A DNA stretch of 27,456 nucleotides from an uncultured Eubacteriales bacterium (lineage in GTDB: Bacteria; Bacillota; Clostridia; Christensenellales; UBA1242): assembly GCA_948787875.1 (NCBI GenBank), contig CAQFKO010000014.1:1-27456 (forward strand). The letters are read 5' to 3'. The notes beneath the pieces are model-generated. The model was not told the origin of the DNA. It ran no database searches and saw only the letters and a program-made list of their open reading frames with translations. This document shows, in pieces, positions 1 to 7,689 of this stretch; the stretch's first letter is position 1; every line of letters starts with the position of its first letter. Position numbers and translations under genes: made by a program.

Positions 1-401
1 CTGTTAAACAACAAAAAATTCAGAACTTTATTAACAACGGAAGCCCTGAATATGCGCTTAAAAAAATAAAAGAGTGGCCTGTTGAAAAAGTCAATCGAAA
101 TCTGGATTTTTATTCCAACATTTTAACCTCCACTATTATTCAAATGTTTGCAAGAACTTACAGAGAATATGAAATTCAATATTCTAAATTTGCAAATGAT
201 GCCATAAAAATTTTGTGCAATCTTAATATTGTTAATACTATGCAACCTTTTAAAGATCAATTTAATGAAGCAATTTTAAATATTAATGATGTAACAATTG
301 ACTGTGATATTGACTTTGTAAATATCTGTGCACTAGCTGGAAAAAAGTATGCTTATGATAACTTATCAAATAATAAAAAAGGCGGTCAAAAAGGAGAATA
401 A
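1..401 (+). CDS. Hypothetical protein, 5' end outside the window
   Basis: The reading frame is open from the first complete codon at base 3 to the TAA at 399-401, so the true start lies upstream; an internal ATG at 144 is not preceded by a convincing ribosome binding site. The visible 132 residues are mostly helical in character, with no membrane segment or motif I recognise. The C-terminus is basic (NNKKGGQKGE). The stop lies two bases before the next start, and the next gene's AAGGAG sits inside the end of this gene, so the two are co-transcribed and probably translationally coupled. Function unknown; a shared role with the downstream gene is inferred from layout only. Confidence 0.75.
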   Translation, partial: VKQQKIQNFINNGSPEYALKKIKEWPVEKVNRNLDFYSNILTSTIIQMFARTYREYEIQYSKFANDAIKILCNLNIVNTMQPFKDQFNEAILNINDVTIDCDIDFVNICALAGKKYAYDNLSNNKKGGQKGE

Positions 402-403
402 AT

Positions 404-1261
404 ATGGCTGTTAAAAATTTAAATTTGTTGATTAACGATGACAAGTCCGCGGGCGTTGATATATCTGATAATCTTTTAATGTATTTTGTTAATGTTGTCG
501 ATGAAGCTAGTGTTTCAAATTCGCCAATTATTTTGCACATCGATATTATTAACAGCACGTCTATTAAAGCTAACAACATTAACCGTGTGCTTTCGGAAGA
601 CTTTCCTATTCTTCCGATTGAAAATGCCTCAGCGGAAAACTTGTCACAAATTCAAAAAGACAAAATCAATTCGCAAGAATTTTCCGTTGCCAGAGATTTG
701 CTTAATTGTTTAACCAACAAGCTGGCTCTTAAATATGCCGAAGCAAAGGATCAAGGAGATGCAAAAACCGTAAACTTTGTTGAAAATCTTGCCGTTATGA
801 AAGATTTTGACCTTAAAAATTATTCGGTAAAAGTTCACAAACTAGACAGTTATTATAAATTGCATTTATACACAAATAAGCAAATTGAAAGCAAAAGACT
901 TGAAGCAATTGACACCTATTTAAAATCACACAAAAATATTTTTGACGACAAAACGCTACATATTGTTTGCTATAACGGAAAAAAATATTTGTTTGGTTTG
1001 AAAAGCAAAAAAGAAAAAGTAAACAGTTCTGAGGAAAACAAAATCATATTTGACAAGCTCGCCAAAAAAGGACTTAGTGAAGAAAAATTAAATGAATTAA
1101 AAGACAAAGTTCATGAAACCACAATTTATTTTAACGCAACCGAGCCAAATGCATCAGCACTGATTGATATTGCAAAAGGTATGATAAACATTGAACACGA
1201 AGATAAGTTGAAACAAGATTTGGCAAATTTGAATGCATTAAATAATATGGAAAAATTTTAA
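404..1261 (+). CDS. Hypothetical protein, 285 aa
   Basis: Start chosen at the ATG seven bases after a good AAGGAG (391-396). The protein has no signal peptide or hydrophobic segment and looks cytoplasmic. The first 60 residues alternate short hydrophobic and polar stretches (LLINDD, IILHIDIINS) as in an alpha/beta fold. The second half is lysine- and glutamate-rich and probably helical, with a likely coiled or linker region around residues 210-240. No catalytic motif or family was recognised. It is the last gene of the operon entering from the left edge and stops 14 bases before a bidirectional terminator. Codon use and AT content match the neighbours, so nothing suggests recent transfer. Confidence 0.85.
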   Translation: MAVKNLNLLINDDKSAGVDISDNLLMYFVNVVDEASVSNSPIILHIDIINSTSIKANNINRVLSEDFPILPIENASAENLSQIQKDKINSQEFSVARDLLNCLTNKLALKYAEAKDQGDAKTVNFVENLAVMKDFDLKNYSVKVHKLDSYYKLHLYTNKQIESKRLEAIDTYLKSHKNIFDDKTLHIVCYNGKKYLFGLKSKKEKVNSSEENKIIFDKLAKKGLSEEKLNELKDKVHETTIYFNATEPNASALIDIAKGMINIEHEDKLKQDLANLNALNNMEKF

Positions 1262-1275
1262 AATCGAAGATTTCA

Positions 1276-1304
1276 AAAAACACTGCCAAAATGGCAGTGT
1301 TTTT
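1276..1304. terminator. Bidirectional rho-independent terminator
   Basis: An 8-bp stem (CACTGCCA at 1281-1288 with TGGCAGTG at 1292-1299) is flanked by five A on the left and five T on the right. It lies between two convergent genes and can end transcription of both the left-hand unknown operon and rnr. Confidence 0.9.
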
Positions 1305-1313
1305 ATTTTGAAA

Positions 1314-3461
1314 TCAATCAATAAGGTCAAAGTCTATGTGACGAAGCACAATGTCTGTGGCTGCAACTTTTATTTTTACTCTTTGACCGATTTTGAAAGT
1401 TTTGCCAACACCTTTTAGCATATATCTTCCCTCATCAAATTCATAAACGCCTTTTGGCATTCGCTCGGTTGATACAAAACCTTCAATGGTGTTGTCTAGT
1501 TCAACATAAATTCCTCGTTCGGTTACGCCTGAGATTGTTCCCTCATATTCTTCGCCGATTTTGCCCGACATAAACTCGGTGGCTTTTTGTGCATCTACTG
1601 TTCGCTCGGCTTCCTCTGCCTGCCTTTCGGTTGTGCTGCTTCGCTCAGCGGAATTTACCACAAATTCCTCATATTTCCTAAGCTTTTTGTCAGACATATT
1701 TCCACCGACAATTTCTGAAATTATTCTGTGAATAGTAAGGTCAGGATATCTTCTGATTGGAGATGTAAAGTGACAATAGTCAGAAAGCGCCAATCCAAAA
1801 TGCCCCAAGTTTTCGGTTTCGTATCTTGCCTTTTGCATACTTCTGAGCATTACCTTAGAAAGTGCAACCGAATAATCTTGTCCCTCGCTTTTTGAAAGCA
1901 AAACTTGAAAATCTTTTGGACTTGGAATTTTTCCGCTTTGGGTAAACTTTAAGCCAAGGCTTGATGCAAAGGCTCTAAATTTTTGAAGCTTTGCAAGCAT
2001 AGGGGTTTCGTGAACACGATAAACAAATGGAACGCCCATGTGATTAAAGTGTCTTGCAACAACCTCATTTGTAAGCACCATAAACTGCTCAATAACTCTA
2101 TCAGAAATATTGCGCGGTTTGCGACGAATATCTTTTACTGTGCCGTCTTTGTTTAAAATTATTTCAGGCTCAGGAATATCAAAATCAAGTTGGCCCGCAT
2201 TATTTCTTCGAGTAATCAAAATCTTTGCAAGTTCACTCATTAAGCCAAGCATTGGAACAATTTTTTCATATTCCTTGCAAAGCTGTTTGTCGCCGTTTAA
2301 AATTTTTGTAACCTTGTTATAAGTCATTCTGAAACTGCTTTTGATTATTCCCTTATGAATTTCATAGTCCAACACTTTTCCTGCCGAATTTATTGTCATT
2401 TCAACCGCAAGCGAAAACCTGTCTTCGTTTGGGTTAAGCGAACAAATTCCGTTAGAAAGTGACTCAGGAAGCATTGGAAGAACATGATCGGGAAAATACA
2501 CCGATGTGCCTCTTTTAAACGCCTCTTCGTCGAGTTTTGAGCCTTCTCGAACATAATGTGACACATCTGCAATATAAACGCCCAAAAGGTAGTTTTCGCC
2601 TTTCTTTTCAAGGGAAATAGCGTCGTCAAAGTCTTTTGCATCGTCACCATCAATTGTTATAATAAGTCGGTCACGATAATCTTTTCTGCCACTGCAATCG
2701 TCTTCCGAAATAGGTATTGCAACCTTTTTTGCTTCTTCAACAACATCGTCGGGAAACTCTTCAAACAAGCCAAAAGAGCGAATGATTGAAAGTGTGGTAA
2801 CCCTTGCATCACTTGGGTCACCGAGAATTTCGATAACTTTTCCTCTTGCCATTTTTATGTTTGACGGATAATCCAAAATCTCTAACACAACTTTGGTATT
2901 GTTTTCTGCGCCCATGGTATCTTTGCTGTCAACAAAAACGCTATCCGAAAATCTGCGGTCGTCCGGAATAACCGTTGCAATGCCTCTTGGATTTATTGAC
3001 ATTATGCCCACAACAAATTTGTAGCCACGCTCAACAATTTCCACCACTCTGCCCTCTTGTCTGCCACTTGCAACAACAGGCATATTTCTTTTGTATTTTC
3101 TTTCTTTTCCCGAAAGTCCAACTTCTACCAAAACCGTATCGCCGTGACAAGCATCATTTAAGTTTGCCTCGGAAATAAAAATATCTTTTTCGGTTTCTCC
3201 GTTTAATGCACGAGCAAAAGCATAGTCCTTGCTTGTGCCAAGAAGCGTACATTTATAAACCGGTCTTATTTCCGCAAAAGCGTATCTATCTCCTTTTATT
3301 TGTTTAAGCTTACCTTGCTTTATTAAAGTCTGCAAGGTTTTGCTTAGAGTTTTGCGGTCAAAGCCGTGTTTTAGTCCGGTATAGTCCGCAACCTCGTCTA
3401 ATGTGAATGTTTGCTTCTTCATTTGAAGCAGTTTGTTATAAATTGTTTCTATAAAATTCAT
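1314..3461 (-). CDS. rnr: Ribonuclease R (RNB-family 3'-5' exoribonuclease)
   Basis: Processive exoribonuclease that degrades structured RNA and takes part in rRNA and mRNA quality control in the cytoplasm. The 715 residues show the RNase R order: an N-terminal winged-helix region (about 1-65), two cold-shock-like domains (about 70-225), the RNB catalytic domain (about 260-590) and a C-terminal S1 domain (about 633-710). The metal-binding aspartate cluster is present as DGDDAKDFDD at 271-280. The protein ends soon after the S1 domain and lacks the lysine-rich tail of the enterobacterial enzyme. ATG start preceded by AGGTGG. In many Bacillota rnr lies beside smpB and secG; neither is seen here. 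It diverges from mgtE and shares a short intergenic region with it. Confidence 0.96.
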   Translation of the reverse strand: MNFIETIYNKLLQMKKQTFTLDEVADYTGLKHGFDRKTLSKTLQTLIKQGKLKQIKGDRYAFAEIRPVYKCTLLGTSKDYAFARALNGETEKDIFISEANLNDACHGDTVLVEVGLSGKERKYKRNMPVVASGRQEGRVVEIVERGYKFVVGIMSINPRGIATVIPDDRRFSDSVFVDSKDTMGAENNTKVVLEILDYPSNIKMARGKVIEILGDPSDARVTTLSIIRSFGLFEEFPDDVVEEAKKVAIPISEDDCSGRKDYRDRLIITIDGDDAKDFDDAISLEKKGENYLLGVYIADVSHYVREGSKLDEEAFKRGTSVYFPDHVLPMLPESLSNGICSLNPNEDRFSLAVEMTINSAGKVLDYEIHKGIIKSSFRMTYNKVTKILNGDKQLCKEYEKIVPMLGLMSELAKILITRRNNAGQLDFDIPEPEIILNKDGTVKDIRRKPRNISDRVIEQFMVLTNEVVARHFNHMGVPFVYRVHETPMLAKLQKFRAFASSLGLKFTQSGKIPSPKDFQVLLSKSEGQDYSVALSKVMLRSMQKARYETENLGHFGLALSDYCHFTSPIRRYPDLTIHRIISEIVGGNMSDKKLRKYEEFVVNSAERSSTTERQAEEAERTVDAQKATEFMSGKIGEEYEGTISGVTERGIYVELDNTIEGFVSTERMPKGVYEFDEGRYMLKGVGKTFKIGQRVKIKVAATDIVLRHIDFDLID

Positions 3462-3476
3462 ATTCCACCTAAATTT

Positions 3477-3506
3477 ATTATAACGCTATTTGCAATAAAA
3501 ACACAA
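3477..3506 (-). promoter_or_regulatory. Possible rnr promoter
   Basis: On the minus strand a perfect TATAAT (3477-3482) lies 15 bases upstream of the rnr start codon. The best -35 is only TTGTGT, 18 bases further up. The -10 is convincing and the -35 weak; the element is back to back with the mgtE promoter. Confidence 0.4.
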
Positions 3507-3517
3507 ATAAAAAAGGG

Positions 3518-3546
3518 TTGACATACAATAATGATAACTTTATAAT
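3518..3546 (+). promoter_or_regulatory. Consensus sigma-A promoter of mgtE
   Basis: TTGACA (3518-3523), a 17-base spacer and TATAAT (3541-3546) match the vegetative consensus at all twelve positions. Predicted transcription start is near 3553, giving a leader of about 105 bases. A strong unregulated-looking promoter suggests that control is exerted downstream, in the leader. Confidence 0.9.
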
Positions 3547-3552
3547 TAATTT

Positions 3553-3658
3553 ATATACTTTTTTTGCGAAACAAAAATCAAAAATCGGGTTTGCAAAAAG
3601 ATTAAATCACACTATTCACCAAATCAAGCAGGTGAATTTTTGTTTGGGAGGAACACTT
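3553..3658 (+). promoter_or_regulatory. Structured mgtE leader, candidate attenuator
   Basis: Two hairpins are visible. The first pairs TTTTTGCGAAAC (3561-3572) with 3588-3599, with one mismatch and one G-U pair. The second pairs ATTCACC (3614-3620) with GGTGAAT (3631-3637) and is followed by TTTTGTTT, like a weak intrinsic terminator. It lies just before the GGGAGG ribosome binding site (3646-3651). MgtE genes of Bacillota are often controlled by the M-box magnesium riboswitch, but this leader is shorter than an M-box and I do not see its conserved core. A leader-based magnesium or translation sensor is inferred, not shown. Confidence 0.45.
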
Positions 3659-5392
3659 ATGACAGAAAAAAAGGTTTCCGAAGTTTTTAAAGGCAAAAAC
3701 AAGCTTTCAAAACAAATCTATGACCTTTATAAAGCAGAAAACTTTAAAGAACTTGAAACCGTTATTGAAGACGAAAAACTTGAAGAAGTTGTTTTGGCTC
3801 TTGAAAATTTTAAGCTTGACATTTTGTGTGAAATCTTTCCCAAACTGCCCGAAGAAGTTGCCGCAAAGGCATTTGTGAAATTATCTGTTGAACTGCAAAG
3901 ATATTTGACCGACAATATTAGCAGCATTGAATTTCAACCTATTTCCGAAGAAATTTTGGATAATGATGGCGAAGACAGCCTTAACGAAGAAGTCTTAAAT
4001 GAGGTGTTATTAAAAGCCGAAGTTGACACAAGACATGAAAAACTTGTTAAAATTCTTGAAGAAATCGAGGGCAAAAATTTTGCAAAACTCAAACCTCTTT
4101 TGTCCGAAATGGAGCCTGTTGATATTGCGGAAGTTTTAAATGACCTTGACGAAAACAAGGCAATAGTATTATTCAGACTTCTGCCAAAAGACCTTGCAAG
4201 TGAAACCTTTGTTGAAATGGACAGCAAAATGCAAGAAATTTTGGTTAAAGCATTTACCGATAAAGAGCTTTCAAGCATTTTAAACGAATTGTTTGTGGAC
4301 GACACTCTTGATATTATTGAAGAGATGCCTTCAAGTCTTGTTGTCAGAATTTTAAGGCTTGCAGGAAGTGAAACAAGAGACATGATTAACAAGCTTTTGG
4401 GTTTTCCAAAAGACAGTGCGGGAAGCATTATGACGCCCGAATATATTTCTTTAAGAGAAAAAATGACTTGCGAAGAGGCAATGAAAAAAATAAGAAAGCA
4501 AGCTCTTGACAAAGAAACCATTTATTCGCTTTATGTTACAGACGACCAAAAAAAGCTTTTGGGAATTGTGTCTGCCCGTGACCTTATTATTCATGAACCA
4601 AAGGAAAAAATCGGCGACTTTATGCAAGAAAACATAATTTCCGCACACACCCACACAGACAAAGAAGAGGTTTCTCAATTGCTTTCAAAATATGACCTTC
4701 TTGCCATTCCGATAGTAGACAGCGAAAACCGCATTAACGGTATTGTAACAATTGACGACGCCGTTGACGTTATTCAAGAAGAGGCATCTGAGGATATAAG
4801 CAAAATGGCGGCTATTACACCAACAACAAAACCTTATCTTCAAACAAATGTGTTCAGAATTTTTGCAAACAGAGTACCTTGGCTTTTGTTACTTCTTTTG
4901 TCAGCTACCTTTACAGGACTGATTATCAATGTTTATGAGGCAACACTTAACAGCCTTAGCCCACTACTTTTTGCTTGTATTCCTATGCTTATGGGAACGG
5001 GCGGAAATGCAGGCAGTCAGGCCTCTGTAACGCTTATTCAATCACTTGCAACAAATGAAGTTACTTTTAAAGACACCTTTAAAGTTATTTGGAAAGAAAT
5101 AAGAATTTCTGTTATTGTTGCCTTTGTGCTTGCAATCACTTGCTTTGCAAAACTGCTTTTGATAGACAACCTTATTTTCGGCTATGATTATACCATAAAA
5201 ATTTCGATAGTTGTGTCTTTGGCACTCTTTGTAACAATTTGTATTGCAAAAATAATCGGCTCTATTTTGCCGATAATTGCAAAAAAATGCAGGCTTGACC
5301 CAGCAGTAGTTGCAAGTCCATTTATCACAACAATTATAGATATAATTTCCCTAGTAGTCTTTTGCGGATTTTCTGTAATGCTTCTTGGCTAA
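3659..5392 (+). CDS. mgtE: Magnesium transporter MgtE with duplicated N-domain
   Basis: Magnesium channel/transporter of the inner membrane. The frame is open from 3518, but that codon lies in the promoter; the ATG at 3659, seven bases after GGGAGG, is the supported start (577 aa). Order: helical MgtE N-type region (about 25-250), paired CBS domains (about 256-376) that in this family sense cytoplasmic magnesium, then about five membrane helices (about 405-577). The family signature GTGGNAGSQ is at 446-454, and the pore-region aspartate is probably D547 in DPAVVASPF. Typical MgtE proteins are about 450 residues; the surplus comes from a second N-domain-like unit, 28-88 resembling 140-200. A single-gene unit with its own promoter and terminator. 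Confidence 0.95.
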   Translation: MTEKKVSEVFKGKNKLSKQIYDLYKAENFKELETVIEDEKLEEVVLALENFKLDILCEIFPKLPEEVAAKAFVKLSVELQRYLTDNISSIEFQPISEEILDNDGEDSLNEEVLNEVLLKAEVDTRHEKLVKILEEIEGKNFAKLKPLLSEMEPVDIAEVLNDLDENKAIVLFRLLPKDLASETFVEMDSKMQEILVKAFTDKELSSILNELFVDDTLDIIEEMPSSLVVRILRLAGSETRDMINKLLGFPKDSAGSIMTPEYISLREKMTCEEAMKKIRKQALDKETIYSLYVTDDQKKLLGIVSARDLIIHEPKEKIGDFMQENIISAHTHTDKEEVSQLLSKYDLLAIPIVDSENRINGIVTIDDAVDVIQEEASEDISKMAAITPTTKPYLQTNVFRIFANRVPWLLLLLLSATFTGLIINVYEATLNSLSPLLFACIPMLMGTGGNAGSQASVTLIQSLATNEVTFKDTFKVIWKEIRISVIVAFVLAITCFAKLLLIDNLIFGYDYTIKISIVVSLALFVTICIAKIIGSILPIIAKKCRLDPAVVASPFITTIIDIISLVVFCGFSVMLLG

Positions 5393-5402
5393 ATTTAAAT
5401 AA

Positions 5403-5433
5403 AAAAAAGCACCGAATAATTCGGTGTTTTTTT
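5403..5433. terminator. Terminator after mgtE
   Basis: A 7-bp stem (CACCGAA 5410-5416 with TTCGGTG 5420-5426) with loop TAA is followed by seven T. The preceding run of eight A makes it usable on the minus strand too, where it would end the convergent unknown gene that stops at 5440. Confidence 0.9.
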
Positions 5434-5439
5434 ATACTT

Positions 5440-6003
5440 TTATTGTGGTTGTGGCTCACCGCCGTCTGATTCAGACTTTCCGCTAACGCCTCCTGCTAAC
5501 ACATCAATATTATAAGTTGGATAAGCATGGCAAACCGCTCTTAAAGTTGATTGCTTAGTATAATACTCGTCTCTGATTTTTTGACGAACCAATGCATTAT
5601 CTTCCACAGTCATTTTGTTCAGGTAGGTAACTGTTAATAAATCTTCAAGCATACTTTGATCAGGAACGCCATTCTTTCCGAAAAACTTAATCGGAATATG
5701 CAAAATTAAAGAAGGCTCTTTAAGAATATTTCCATTAATAATAGTTGCTGCACGACCATAATAATTTGCCCACATAGGAAGACTTCCAAATTGACTTTGC
5801 GTAAACACTTCTTTGCCCAAAACTTCCCCATAATTATTTGTTATCACAAACTGCGCAATTTCTTGACCAAAACTGTTGTTTGGCATTTTATCAGAAAAAA
5901 TCCACAAATCTTTTTCTTTATCTTGAAAGTATGCTTTGCCATTCAATTTTGGATCTAACTGCTTTGGCATTTCTCTTATCTCTAATTCAATATCGTAATT
6001 CAT
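5440..6003 (-). CDS. Hypothetical protein, 187 aa
   Basis: ATG start with a GGGAG (complement at 6012-6016) eight bases upstream and a strong promoter immediately before it. The protein is soluble in character, with no signal peptide or membrane segment. Residues 1-110 are rich in beta-type hydrophobic patterns and aromatic residues; 115-150 is helical and charged; the last 17 residues (about GKSESDGGEPQPQ) are a low-complexity, probably disordered tail. No family recognised. It stands alone between two terminators and convergent to mgtE. Its promoter shares a 13-base block with that of the unknown gene near 26 kb. Confidence 0.8.
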   Translation of the reverse strand: MNYDIELEIREMPKQLDPKLNGKAYFQDKEKDLWIFSDKMPNNSFGQEIAQFVITNNYGEVLGKEVFTQSQFGSLPMWANYYGRAATIINGNILKEPSLILHIPIKFFGKNGVPDQSMLEDLLTVTYLNKMTVEDNALVRQKIRDEYYTKQSTLRAVCHAYPTYNIDVLAGGVSGKSESDGGEPQPQ

Positions 6004-6023
6004 ATATTACACTCCCAACAATT

Positions 6024-6051
6024 ATTATACCACAATTCTATAATTTGTCAA
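6024..6051 (-). promoter_or_regulatory. Sigma-A promoter of the 5440-6003 gene
   Basis: Minus strand TTGACA (6046-6051), 16-base spacer, TATAAT (6024-6029). The predicted start near 6017 leaves a leader of only about 14 bases, just enough for the ribosome binding site. The block ATTGTGGTATAAT, here written in the minus direction, recurs exactly in the promoter at 26507-26534. Confidence 0.85.
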
Positions 6052-6121
6052 TCTTAATAAATAACCACAATTATAGGTTATGTTATATATAAAATTATTT
6101 GCCACAAATAAATTAGTGCAA

Positions 6122-6158
6122 TAAAAAAACTCACGCAAAGTTTGTGTGAGATTTTTTA
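6122..6158. terminator. Terminator of the ribosomal-protein operon
   Basis: The stem CTCACGC/GTGTGAG (6130-6136 with 6144-6150, one G-U pair), extendable inward, is followed on the minus strand by a run of seven T and on the plus strand by six T. It lies 33 bases beyond the rplQ stop, so it ends the long minus-strand operon. Confidence 0.88.
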
Positions 6159-6190
6159 AAACGCAATAAAGCGAATATTTTAAAATAAAC

Positions 6191-6700
6191 TTAAATAAGT
6201 TCAACGATAGCCATTTGAGCATTGTCACCACGACGAACGCTTGTTTTGATAACTCTTGTGTAGCCTCCGCCTTGACCTACTTCTTTTGCACGGTCAGCGT
6301 ATTTTGGTGCAAGTTCATCAAAGATTTTTTCAACAAGTGGCATATCAATATCGGTTTGTCTTGCTTTGAAAGCCGCAGCCTTTTCGCCTTTTTGTCTGCA
6401 AATTTGTCTGTCTTCAAGAAGAGCAATAATTCTTCTTCTTGCGGCAAGCTTTTTGACGCCATCTTTTGAAACTGTTACAGTTTTTTCCTTGCCAGAAGCA
6501 TCAGTAGTTTTCTTTTCAGAAGAAACTACATCTTCGTATGTGTTGATTGCAAGAGTTAAAACTTTTTCAGCATATCTAGCTGTTTCTTTTGCACGATCAA
6601 AAGTTGTTTCAATATGGCCATACCAAAGTAGGTCTGATGCCAAGTTTGAAAGCATTGCAAGACGTTGGTCGGTTGGTTTTCCTAATTTTCTTGTGTCCAT
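6191..6700 (-). CDS. rplQ: Ribosomal protein L17 (bL17) with internal insertion
   Basis: Large-subunit protein near the tunnel exit. The N-terminus (RKLGKPTDQRLAMLSNL) and the C-terminus (GGGYTRVIKTSVRRGDNAQMAIVEL) are diagnostic. The protein is 169 residues against about 115-125 in most bacteria. The surplus is an insertion at about 52-83 (NTYEDVV to KDGVKKL) followed by AARRR. I believe similar insertions occur in other Clostridia, so this is probably a lineage trait. ATG start after AAGGAG, 11 bases after rpoA, the usual last gene of the operon. Confidence 0.96.
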   Translation of the reverse strand: MDTRKLGKPTDQRLAMLSNLASDLLWYGHIETTFDRAKETARYAEKVLTLAINTYEDVVSSEKKTTDASGKEKTVTVSKDGVKKLAARRRIIALLEDRQICRQKGEKAAAFKARQTDIDMPLVEKIFDELAPKYADRAKEVGQGGGYTRVIKTSVRRGDNAQMAIVELI

Positions 6701-6711
6701 ACATTTTCTCC

Positions 6712-7665
6712 TTAATCTTCATTTGTCTTGAGCCCAAGACCCAGACTTTCAAGTTTGTGAATAACCTCGTCAAGTGACTTTCTTCCAAGGTTTTTCACTT
6801 TAAGCATATCATATTCTGATTTTTTGATTAAATCTTCAACAGTGTTGATTCCGGCACGTTTTAAGCAATTGTAAGAACGAACAGATAAATCCATATCTTC
6901 AACGCTCATAACCAAAAGTTTGTGAACCTTATCTTCTTCACGGCTAACAAGTATTGAAGAATTAGCCATGTTTTCAACAAGCTCAATAAACAAATTATTA
7001 TATTCATTCATGAGTTTGCCTGATAAACTTACAACTTCTTTTGCTGAAACAGTGCCATTTGTTGTTACTTCTAATGTAAGTTTGTCAAAGTCTGTGTTTT
7101 GACCTACACGAGTATTTTCTACGGTGTAGCTTGCTCTTCTTACAGGTGTATACATGCTGTCAATAGCAATATAACCAATAGGAAGACTCATATCTTTGTT
7201 TTTATCAGCAGGAACATAGCCTCTGCCAACGCCAACCAAGATATCCATATCAAGCTCGCCATCTGCCTCTAATGTGCAGATATACATATTTTTGTTCATA
7301 ATTTGAACTTCATCGTCATCAACAATGTCTCCGGCTGTTACCACGCATGGTCCCTGTGCTTTTAACTTTAATGATTTTTTGAAGTTTTTGTCTTCGCTGT
7401 CAATTTTTACAGCAAGACCTTTCATGTTTAGGACAATTTCGGTAACGTCCTCTTTTGCACCTTTAAGTGCCATAAACTCATGGTCAACACCAGCTATTCT
7501 GATATTTTTCACGGCTGAACCCGGAAGGCTTGAAAGGAGTATGCGTCTAAGTGCATTTCCAATTGTTACGCCAAAGCCACGCTCTAATGGCTCAACAACA
7601 AATCTTGCATAAGTGCCGCCCTTTTCTTCCACACATTCAATTCTAGGTTTTTCAATTTCTAACAT
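6712..7665 (-). CDS. rpoA: DNA-directed RNA polymerase subunit alpha
   Basis: Alpha subunit: the N-terminal domain dimerises and nucleates core polymerase assembly; the C-terminal domain contacts promoter UP elements and activators. The sequence has the typical start (MLEIEKPRIE), the N-domain signature ERGFGVTIGNALRRILLSSL (about 29-48) and a C-terminal helix-hairpin-helix domain (about 245-310) containing DLSVRSYNCLKRAGI and LKVKNLGRKSL. At 317 residues it is full length. ATG start after GGGGGAG. Its place between rpsD and rplQ is the conserved bacterial order. An AT-rich tract upstream of the rpsJ promoter is a plausible target for its C-terminal domain. Confidence 0.98.
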   Translation of the reverse strand: MLEIEKPRIECVEEKGGTYARFVVEPLERGFGVTIGNALRRILLSSLPGSAVKNIRIAGVDHEFMALKGAKEDVTEIVLNMKGLAVKIDSEDKNFKKSLKLKAQGPCVVTAGDIVDDDEVQIMNKNMYICTLEADGELDMDILVGVGRGYVPADKNKDMSLPIGYIAIDSMYTPVRRASYTVENTRVGQNTDFDKLTLEVTTNGTVSAKEVVSLSGKLMNEYNNLFIELVENMANSSILVSREEDKVHKLLVMSVEDMDLSVRSYNCLKRAGINTVEDLIKKSEYDMLKVKNLGRKSLDEVIHKLESLGLGLKTNED

Positions 7666-7689
7666 ATTTGCTCCCCCAATTAAATTTTA

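Noticed and set aside
3518..3658. 47-codon N-terminal extension of MgtE starting with TTG at 3518
   Set aside because: The TTG is the -35 hexamer of the mgtE promoter, and the true start has a strong ribosome binding site at 3646-3651.
3553..3658. M-box magnesium riboswitch
   Set aside because: The leader is too short and I could not find the conserved core; kept only as an unclassified leader.
3934..4521. 195-codon minus-strand ORF inside mgtE
   Set aside because: No ribosome binding site, and it is fully covered by the clearly coding mgtE frame.
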